Of a stretch of 24,350 nucleotides of DNA, positions 10,052 to 18,357 are shown piece after piece (the first letter of the stretch is position 1; every line of letters begins with the position of its first letter). The stretch lies in contig BFEA01000083.1 in assembly GCA_003427395.1 (NCBI GenBank), positions 3,560,750 to 3,585,099 of the forward strand, read 5' to 3'. This DNA comes from Chara braunii (lineage: Eukaryota > Streptophyta > Charophyceae > Charales > Characeae). The notes under the pieces are model-generated. The model was not told where the DNA came from and did not search any database. It saw only the letters and a list, made by a program, of their open reading frames with translations. Both the position numbers and the translations under genes were made by a program.

Positions 10052-11920
10052 ATGGTTGAGACCCGTAGTGGGACGTGCACTAGCCCCTACACTCAGGAGT
10101 AACAAGAGAAGATGCCGCCTTAGTGAGAGAGAACAGGGAGAGGAAAGAGCTTCTAAAGCAAGCGAAATTAAAAGCAATCGCAGAGGAGCAGGTGGCGAAG
10201 ATGAAGAAGTTGGAAGAAGAGATGGAGGAGAAGAAAAAGGCTGCCGAGGAAGAAGCAGCAGCAGAAGCAGAGGAGGAGAGAAAACGCAGAGAAGAAAAAG
10301 GGGAGAGTAGTAGCACGAAGGAGGAGGAAGCGAAATTAGAGAAGAAGATTAGTGAGTGGATTGCTAATTGATCGTTGGGGGAAGACGAGGAGGCACAGTT
10401 CTATGTGCCACAGGATGAGAGGGATGCGTTAGCCAGTGCGCTAGCAATAATCGAGGACCCCCTGGAACGGCAAGAAGCAGAGGAGGAGAAGAAGTTGGAG
10501 TGGAAACTGAGGATGAAGAGGGAAAAGAAGAGGAGGGAGGAAGTTAATAGGTTGACCGCGGAGGTGGCAAAGGTGAGAGACTGCAGACAAGAGGTGCAGG
10601 CGCAGCCAGACATTTCTGCCAAAATGGATAAGATGTTGGGGTACTTGGAAGGGTTGAGTGAGGCCTGGATGGAGGAGCGCCAAGCCAATTGGGGTCACGA
10701 TGTGGCCCTGAGTGCCATGCGGTCAGGATTCCGGGATTTTGTGCGCGATATAGTCACCCACGTTGGGGGCGAAGTTAGGCGGTTAAGAGAGAACGGGGGA
10801 AAGTTTTGCGAGGGCGCCATCCAGGGTGCCAAAGCAGTTGCCGCTATTGAGAGTGAGGCCAGGCCCCGTAAAGAGCCCGTCAAGCTTAAGTTTCCAGACG
10901 CATATGGCGGGAAGAAGGAGAATTTTGATAACTGGGAGGCGAGCCTAAATAGTTACGTATACTTACAGCACATCCTGACTGAGGAACAATCCTCGTCGCC
11001 TTCTAGGCCCTCAAAGATGAAGCGGCCAGTTTTGCCAGATCTCTTGCGCGCGCAGCCGGTTGTGAAAACAGCCTGGTTGCATATTCTAAGATCACCCCCC
11101 TTCCTCAATTCCTAACTCCTGAGGGAGAGATTTGCTGACCCAACGAGAGGCGTTAGAGCCTCCGACAAGCTACATACCATCCACTCACGATAGTGGAGGA
11201 GTGCAAGAGCACTCAAGGGTGTCATGGACGACTCGGTAGCCGTCCCAGACCACGGGGTCACTGAGCCCCGGTTGGTCCAATTGTTTTATCGTGCCATGCT
11301 AGAGCCCCTGTGTGGGCATTTCTTTGACAAATCTCAACAGGCCGACATCACGTATGATGTACTGAGTAGAGAAGTGGTCCTGTTCGAGTCGAAGTCCATG
11401 CCAGTGTCCACTTTCTGGCCAAGTCGAAGGACTTGGACAAGGGGAAGAAGTGGAAAGGTCGTACCATCTTTGGCCAAGTATATGATCCTTACTTAGGAGG
11501 GAGGTTGTACAAACGAGGTTCCGTATAGTCAGATCGAGTGGGGCCTCGAGGATGAGGACAGTAGCGTGGGGCAGGGGAGGTCCTATGTTGCTGTCGCGGC
11601 TGGAGGGAGGCCGCAAGGTCGAGGAGAAGGCCACGGCCAAAGGGGCCAGGCCACGAGAGGGCGAGGACCGGGCGCACAGGGGGTTGGCGGACAAGGGAAC
11701 CGCCAAGTGGGAGGTAGGGGTCAAGGTCCCCCGCGAAATCATCAGGGTTTTTGTCGGTCCCCGCAAGGACGAGGTGGAAGGCCACCTCAAGGAGGATGGC
11801 ACCCAGGCTTGCCGCAGGGCAGGCCCTGGGAGGATTTGGGCTTGGACCAGCGCGTATGGCAGGAACACGTGGACTTGTGGTGACCCGACCCATGTAATTA
11901 AATTTTGTCCTAAAGTATAG
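10052..11920 (+). pseudogene. gag: Broken gag of element B
   Basis: The likely start is ATG 10052 (MVETRSGTCTSPYTQE), followed by an in-frame TAA and a frameshift. The next part (10123-10368) is a Lys/Glu-rich coiled coil ending at TGA 10369, after which the same frame runs on (LGEDEEAQFYVPQDERDALA, then VKLKFPDAYGGKKENFDNWE). A frameshift near 11000 leads to LKDEAASFARSLARAAG, then another to LRERFADPTRGVRASDKLH with a TAG, then to VPDHGVTEPRLVQLFYRAM and KSQQADITYDVLSREVVLFE. A Gly/Arg-rich stretch (about 11566-11880) precedes a zinc-knuckle relic CGDPTHVIKFC whose first Cys is lost. The family role is capsid assembly and RNA binding; this copy is dead. Confidence 0.85.
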
Positions 11921-13918
11921 ACAGGCCCGATGGGCTGCTCAACAGTCAAAAGGCAGCCGCCAATAGGGGTCGCAACTGCCCCTACTTCAAGGCCATGTGG
12001 GGAAGCGAGCGCGCGCGATCAGGTAACTCCCACACCACATGAGCCTATGGCAGAGGTTGCAGGTCAGTGCCTAGCTAGCTGTCCAGAGACTGCTTGTGTT
12101 AGCGTCTCTCTAGGCACTTCCCTCACAGGCGTGGCAGAAGAGTTGAAGGAGAGGATGCCATCTTGGGCCAAAATGAAGAAGGAGAGTTGAAGTTTTTGGA
12201 AGTAGAGTAGGGGCCCTTATAGATTCAGGGGCTACCCGTAGTTATATTAGCTGTAGAGCGCCGAAAAAGTTGAGGCTAGGATTGGAAGTCCAAAAGTTGG
12301 CAGATCCCATAGTTAGTGTGCTCGTAGACAACCGCACGATGCGTGTTGAGGACTACGTAGAGGGAGTCCAGGCGTACTTTTGCCTAGAGAAAGATATGAA
12401 GGTGGAGAAAGTTCTCCATTCCCTGACTCTCCTCGTGCAAGACGATCTTCCTTTTGACATGGTGTTAGGAATGGATTGGGGAGAGGCAGTAGGGGCCACA
12501 CTCCACTTGAGAGAGCATGAGTGTAGGCTCCTTGGTCCGTCAGGCGAGGTTAAGACTGCCTGCCTGTTTCATGTGTCAGGTGTCGATAACACCTTGGCAC
12601 ATTGCTGTCTCAGTGCTCCCACGTTCGCGCGACTAGTGAGAAAGGAGCAGTTGGAGGATCAGGTCTTCGTGGTGTATGTCAGACCTGTCACTGAGCCTAC
12701 GGAAGAAGTTAGTTCCACAGATCCAACCATTGCCAAGCTGCTGGAAGAGTTTAAAGACCTAACTGAGCCGCCTACAGGAGTAGTGTCGCGGCCGATCCAG
12801 CATAGGATAGAGATAGAACCTGGCAGTCGAACTCCTAAGGGCGTAGTCTACAGGATGTCCCCTAGAGAGTTAGAGGAGCTGCGTAAGCAGTTGGATGAGC
12901 TCCTTGAGAAGGGTTGGATTAGGCCCAGTTCGTCTTCTTTTGGAGCACCGGTTTTGTTCGTCCCCAAGACGGAAGGAGAGTTGCGCATTTGTATAGACTA
13001 TAGGGGTCTGAATGCGATTACTGTGAAGAATGCCGAGCCACTGCTCAGGATAGACGATCTCCTAGATCGAGTGCAGGGTTGTAAGTATTTCTCAAAGATA
13101 GACTTGAAGTCTGGGTATCATCATATAGAAGTCGATCCTGATGACCAGTACAAGACTGCGTTCCGGACTCGTTATGGGCATTATGAGTTTATAGTGATGC
13201 CCTTTGGATTGTCCAACGCGCCAGCTACGTTTCAGCGTTGTATGAATGATCTGTTTAGACCATGGTTAGATAAGTTCTAGTAGTCTATTCATATGATATA
13301 TTAGTATTCAGCAGGACCATCCAAGAACATCAGGGTTATTTGAGGCAGGTGTTGGAGAAGCTAAGAGAGGCTAACTTCAAGATCAACCCGAAGAAGTGCG
13401 AGTGGGCCAAGACACAAGTTTTGTACTTGGGCCGCGTGTTAGACGGAGATGGCATTAAGCCAGAGGACAGCAAGATAGCGCCAATTAGAGACTGGCCGAC
13501 GCCCCTCACGTTGACTGAATTGCGGTCGTTTTTAGGCCTAGCTAATTACTATAGGAAGTTCGTGAAGAACTTCTCCACTATCGCCTCACCGCTCCCTTGC
13601 GCAGGTTGTTAAAGAAAGAGGCAATCTGGCAGTGAGACAAAAACTGTACATCTGCGCTAAAGAAGTTAAAGTGCGCGTTGATAGAATATCCTGTCCTCAA
13701 AGTAGCCGATCCGTCTTTGCCATTTGTTGTCACCACGGACGCGAGTCAGTATGGTATAGGCGTTGTGTTGCAGCAAGACGACGGCAATGGCTATAGACCC
13801 GTAGAGTTCATGTCAGCGAGGATGCCTTCATAGAAAATAGCCACCTCGACGTATGAGAGAGAACTCTAAGCTCTCAGGCAGGCCTTAGAGCACTAGAAGC
13901 ACTACCTGCTTGGGAGGC

Positions 13919-13994
13919 ACTTCAAAGTGTATTCAGACCATGAGACGCTTAGATGGTTAAAGGTACTTCAAAGTGTATTCAGACCATGAGACGC
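13919..13994 (+). repeat. 46-base direct duplication inside RNase H of element B
   Basis: The word ACTTCAAAGTGTATTCAGAC with CATGAGACGC occurs at 13919 and again at 13965. The period of 46 is not a multiple of three, so the duplication shifts the frame just after the RNase H SDHE motif. Confidence 0.9.
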
Positions 13995-14999
13995 CAAAAT
14001 GACACCTAGGTGGGCTGCTGAAATAGACCAATACGACTTTGAGCTCAAATCGGTCAAAGGCAAGTACAATGTAGTTGCAGATGCTCTGAGTAGGAGATCA
14101 GACTACTTTGGAGCTAAAGTGCACTATTTGGACATAGGAAAGGACCTGCAAGAGAAAGTTAGACAGGCGTATGCACAGGATCCTATCTATAGCGACCTCC
14201 TCAAGAGAGTTAAAAAGGCCGCAGAGACTGAACCACACTACCACACTACACAAGGATTGTTGTTTGAGAAAACTGATGTAGTAGACCGCCTGTGCATCCC
14301 CAACAGTGAGGAGATTCGTAGTGCCATGATACAGAGGGACACTTCGGTCGGCAGAAGACTTTAGCCAATCTGATGCATGCGTATACCTGGCTAGAGATGA
14401 AAGCGGAGTGCATAAAGTATGTTCGCAATTGCAAAGTTTGCCAGAGGAACAAGACCACTATGCGTGCCCCTCTAGGTCTTCTCAGACCCTTGCCTATTCT
14501 AGACCGACGTGGAGATTCAGTCTCCATTGACTTTATGGACGTCGGTGTCAAGAGTAGACACGGCAAGAGCCAAGTCATGGTCTTAGTTGATAGATTCAGT
14601 AAATACGCAATTTTTGTTCCTTTGCCGGCAGAGGCACGCACAAAGTTAGTCATTCATAAGTTTTTTTATCATTGGGTTAGTGATCACGGAGTTCCATTGT
14701 CTTTAGTTAGTGATAGAGACACCCGCTTCACCAGCCAGAACTGGCAGGAACTGATGAGAGTCTACACCCCGAAACTAGCGGTCAGACAGAGCAAATGAAC
14801 AAGATCTTGTAGCAAGTTTTGCGCATGTACATTAGACCGGATGAAGTCAATTGGGATGAGATGCTGCCCAAGGTAGCGAACGCATACAATAACAGCGTGC
14901 ATTTGTCTACCTGTCGCACTCCCAACGAGTTAAACAAGTCCTTTAGACCCCGTAGACCGTTTGAAGGACTTACCCGGGATCAGATTCACAGGCTACCGC

Positions 15000-15003
15000 C
15001 CGG
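15000..15003. other. Probable target-site duplication, left copy (element C in B)
   Basis: CCGG before element C corresponds to CCAG at 22251-22254 after it (one mismatch). Joining 15003 to 22255 gives an uninterrupted integrase frame, ...HRLPPG|TREFAIQHEKEL, which fixes the borders better than the weak repeat alone. Confidence 0.7.
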
Positions 15004-15581
15004 TGTCGAGCGCATCGGTCCGGCATCGCGCAAGGGCAGCGCGGGACGCTCCCGGCCGCGTCACGCAGTAGTTGGTTTTAATCCTTCGTCGCGAAAATAC
15101 ATGGAGCTTCCGCAAGCCGCTCCAGCCGAGTGCGCCAGCCATACCTCCCGCGAGCCCCTACGACAGGATAGGGCCTACGCGAGGCACGACTTACCTCCAC
15201 CTTACGAGAGTTGTCACCTCCCTTCGGTGGGCGTATCCCCGTCGAGCTACCAGTCCACAGTACGAAAGCTAATCATTTGCAATCGCAGAGGTGGACCAGT
15301 CGAGGGCGTTTCTCGTTCGCTGTAGCATAGGGGGTACGCGCGGTAATATGTCTCTATCGGACCCGCACGCGAACCGACATCTCGGGGGGCTGAGGTCCCA
15401 AGCGCGACTCGTCGTCGGTCGACTAGGACGCATCCCACACACCACGCCCACGCCACTCTACGAACACAAAAATAAAACACACACACACACCAAACAACGT
15501 GACAACACTCCTAGTCCCTTCAGTAGCCATCCCATAACTCCCCGATGTGGAAATTGGACAGGCGCCGCGCGCGGGACTTAG

Positions 15582-15588
15582 TATAAAA
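15582..15588 (+). promoter_or_regulatory. TATA-like box near the left end of element C
   Basis: TATAAAA lies between two GC-rich stretches (GGCGCCGCGCGCGGGAC before, CCGCGCGG after). Its position about 580 bases into the element recalls an LTR promoter reading to the right, which would transcribe the hairpin region. No other promoter support is visible. Confidence 0.4.
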
Positions 15589-15715
15589 CCGCGCGGACAC
15601 AGAGCTAGCTCAATCGACTCGCAATGCAAGCGTACGCAAGCAGTTGCAATGATGGCGTCCTATGTAGTACCCATGCTCATGCGGTCCTCGTTAATCTCGA
15701 GGGTCGCATTCGACA

Positions 15716-15919
15716 CTCAAGTGTCGGCTGACACGCGCCTTGAGGGCTAATCTCTCGACGCTGGACAACCGCCATGCGCGGTTGAAGACCACACACCCTC
15801 TTTTGTACCCTGTGCAAAGTGGGTGGTACACAGGTCCATACCTGTGGTGGCAGTCGTTTCTTACTACCTTGGAGATGAGCCCTACTCCAGGCCTGGACAG
15901 AAGTCAAGGGGTTTGACTT
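15716..15919 (+). repeat. Run of four perfect or near-perfect hairpins in element C
   Basis: The hairpins are: CTCAAGTGTC with GACAC..CTTGAG (15716-15744, small bulge); CAACCGC/GCGGTTG with loop CATGC (15766-15784); CACAGGT/ACCTGTG with loop CCAT (15829-15846); and AAGTCAA/TTGACTT (15901-15919). They start just downstream of the TATA-like box. Stem sequences are unrelated to one another. Confidence 0.7.
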
Positions 15920-16385
15920 TGACAGATGTCACGAACTACAACGTCCAACCATAGAAATCTAAAAAGCAAAGAATAACAGAGGGTCTTCCTTCTCTCTCAA
16001 CCCATGATCTGGCTAACCCTTGCGCACGATCACAGTAAGCCGCGCGCATACCCAAGGCACATGTAAATATTTACATAAGGTATATTTATATAGGACGATC
16101 ACTTCTCACAGTCACCGTGGGACTCCTCTCAGCCATATATGTATGTAAAAGCAGGCAGTCACATCCAGAGTCCGAACCACAAACATACATGCAATCACAT
16201 TAAAGATTCATCAAAAGTCCACGCACTACATGGGGTCAACTTCAACCATTCTCTATGCTCATACCCCTTGCTTTAGCCATACAAACCTCGCTCATGTGCA
16301 ACTCCCCAAAATAATACTCGGTACTTTTGTTAAATGGTCATTCAATAAAGTTCGGGTGAAAGCACAATGAAACAATTCAAACCAC

Positions 16386-16499
16386 AAGGCTAAAGCCTTC
16401 AGGTTGAGTGGCAAGAGTGGATTGGAGTTGAATCACAAACCGACGAATCGGCAACCGACCTGTTATCAGTGATAACAGAAGATGATCCTTGTAGGATCA
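16386..16499 (+). repeat. Second group of hairpins in element C
   Basis: AAGGC/GCCTT lies at 16386-16399, CTGTTATC/GATAACAG with loop AGT at 16460-16478, and TGATCC/GGATCA with loop TTGTA at 16483-16499. The last two are four bases apart, so they would stack as neighbouring stem-loops in a transcript. No coding potential is seen in the surrounding region 15920-16750. Confidence 0.65.
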
Positions 16500-16749
16500 A
16501 GCTGAAACTAGTCCAAATCCTGAATCAATCGATCGAGAAGACCTGTAACACAAGGCAGGCCAATCCCCAGGCTAAAATCATAAGTGTATGGAGAATACAA
16601 CTCCACAACACATTCTCACCCAAAATTCTTCTAATCGACTAAGCCTGAATCTACCTTTAAGCAGTGCCCAAAGCAAAGGTAGACCCTGGCACAATCTCCC
16701 CTATACAGAGCAGATCGTCAGAATCGCCACCTGCTAAAATATAATCTAT

Positions 16750-17115
16750 CTCCTTTAAACTAAGAAAATTTCGGCAGCGCTTCCTGTAGGAAAAGTGCCT
16801 TTTCAGAATTTATATCAGCCTGAATATGAAAACGGAAGTAGTTTTTGACTTTCCAAAGTTTAATTTTGTCTAACTCCCTGAATTAGCAAAAAATTGGGCA
16901 GCATTCCCTTTAGAAAAAAAGACTTTCCATATTTTTAGTAAGCCATATACGAACTTTAAACAAGTTGAACTCTGAAAAGTCAAAACTTGGCTAACTTCTT
17001 GGATTTGCAGAAATTTCGGCAGCGCTTCCCGTAGAGAAAGCAACTTGCCAAATTTTATACAAAGCCAAGTATAATAAAAGATCCCAGAAAATGCAGAAAT
17101 TGACCGAACTCCTAT
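16750..17115 (+). repeat. Three diverged ~122-bp tandem repeats
   Basis: The phrase AAATTTCGGCAGCGCTTCC (or close variants) recurs with anchors at 16772, 16896 and 17017, giving periods of 124 and 121. Each is followed by a purine-rich stretch and then an A/T-rich tail. In the first copy the phrase forms a small nested hairpin (GGCA/TGCC around TTCCT/AGGAA). Copies are well diverged, so the array is old. Confidence 0.75.
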
Positions 17116-17307
17116 CGCTCTAGCACGTGGCGAGCAACTAAAGCAACTACCTGTCAAGTTGAAACTCAGACCAAGTAGTAGCCTCACTCAATCTCATGCA
17201 GGCCAAACCACAAGTACTCTCGCCATCCCAAGGTCAATTTAACAGACAATAGTTCATAGTCTTTCAATGATTTACCCCTTTATACCCTGCTTACATAAGG
17301 CGTAAAT

Positions 17308-17459
17308 TCAGGCCATCCAATCTTATGGAACATGCCTGACTCAGCCATCAAGTATATACGAACAAGTTGCACAGCTACTTTTCTCTTCCTTTGGGCACAT
17401 GACTAAGCCATTCATCTTAGAAACAATCCTTAGTCGCCCTGAACTGTTTAATATCCATG

Positions 17460-17490
<31 letters not shown>

Positions 17491-17584
17491 GGTGAAACTC
17501 CGACGAAACAGTTTGTCACAGCCCCTCGTTTGTTGTCCTCTTCTCTCTCTCTGTCGACGGTTTACCGGGCAGTTCTGTTTGTGA

Positions 17585-17629
<45 letters not shown>

Positions 17630-18357
17630 CTTAGCGTTCAAAAGCTGAGCGTAGGACTGAGCCATTCATCTTAGAAACAAAGCTCAACCTCCTCAAAGTT
17701 ACCTTCAATTATATTCTTAGTTATACTCTCTTCAACTTTATGATAAGCTATAGTCAGGCCACCCAATCTTATGGGACCCTGTCTGACCAGCCTTTTCTTA
17801 AGTAGAATAATAATAAAATATAGCCAAATTATAACCTTTTGGGTTCCAGCATGTACGAGGCATTGGACCAGACCATCCAATCTTATGGAACGTGTCTGGT
17901 CCTCCGCCAGGTTCATTTCTCTCTGATCCTTCTGTGTACGGCATCAGTCCAAAGCCATCCAATGTTATGGAACATGCTCTGTGCTTAGCAGAAATTACTC
18001 CGCCAGGTACAACCGAAAAGAGTCGAGCCATTCATCTTAGAAACAAAGCTCAACTCATTTTTTCTCAGCATAAAAAAAGGCAGAGCACTCTGAGTTAAAC
18101 CCAGAGGTTGTTCAAAAACCACCCAGAAATAAACAGCGGTCATACCATTCATCTTAGAAACAAAGTCTGGTCCTCAAATGTGCACAATCAAAACCTCACA
18201 AAACAAATAGCCAGGCCATTCATCTTAGAAACAAAGCCTGGCGAAATTAAATAAACACAATGGCCAAACCATTCATCTTAGAAACAAAGCTCGACCTTTT
18301 CAAAAAACAGAATAAACACAGCAATCAGGCCATCCAAACTTATGGAACTATGCCTGA
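17308..18357 (+). repeat. Array of eleven covarying hairpins with a conserved loop
   Basis: Two loop variants of one family alternate: CATCCAATCTTATGGAACAT (five copies) and CATTCATCTTAGAAACAAA (six copies), both centred on ATCTTA. Each loop is closed by flanks that pair but differ between copies. Stems: TCAGGC/GCCTGA (17308-17339); GACTAAG/CTTAGTC (17401-17435); TGAGC/GCTCA (17658-17686); GTCAGGC/GTCTGAC with one G-T (17753-17787); GGACCAGAC/GTCTGGTCC (17865-17902); CAAAGC/GCTCTG, one mismatch (17950-17981); AGTCGAGC/GCTCAACT, one mismatch (18021-18055); a weak stem (18138-18172); GCCAGGC/GCCTGGC (18210-18242); a weak stem (18262-18296); TCAGGC/GCCTGA (18325-18357). Spacers are not conserved. 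This pattern suggests a structured RNA or cruciform under selection, or descent from such a unit. Confidence 0.85.
17460..17626 (+). repeat. Foldable 99-bp module between two (AT)n tracts
   Basis: (AT)14 at 17460-17487 and (AT)20 at 17587-17626 flank a segment holding hairpin GTCGG/CCGAC with loop TGAAACT (17488-17504) followed by GAAAC. A longer-range pairing is GTCACAGCCC (17515-17524) with GGGC (17567-17570) and TGTGAC (17580-17585). The module sits inside the hairpin array, between the second and third hairpins, and looks inserted or expanded there. Confidence 0.75.

Larger units (their letters stand above)
11921..15003 (+). pseudogene. pol: Broken pol of element B, first part (protease to integrase)
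   Basis: The main open stretch runs from about 12183 to TAG 13278. It holds the protease [13 protein letters not shown] (catalytic D-S-G at 12222-12230), LVLGMDW-type flap and core ([12 protein letters not shown]), then RT with [20 protein letters not shown] and [21 protein letters not shown] frameshift near 13278 follows, and the catalytic YLDD reads Y-S-Y-D at 13286-13297. RNase H (TTDASQYGIG, first Asp 13738) has several stops and a 46-bp duplication. Integrase has H2C2 (CHDTEGHFGRQK ... CKVC), D at 14529, D at 14712 and E at 14789 in another frame; only about 25 residues separate the last two, so roughly ten are deleted. The frame ends at LPPG where element C begins. Confidence 0.9.

Noticed and set aside
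15004-15715. 5' LTR of element C ending at ...TTCGACA
   Set aside because: The end resembles the right terminus of C, but no body of matching sequence is visible at the right end and no primer binding site follows; noted only as a hint.
17441-17515. A functional hammerhead ribozyme
   Set aside because: The invariant CUGAUGA segment is absent; only stem II, GAAA and a stem III pairing are present, so it is kept only as a speculative relic.
17308-18357. The repeated motif with unrelated spacers as a CRISPR array
   Set aside because: Repeat intervals vary from about 50 to 250 bases, the repeats are hairpin loops with variable stems, and the surroundings are a eukaryotic intron with retroelements.
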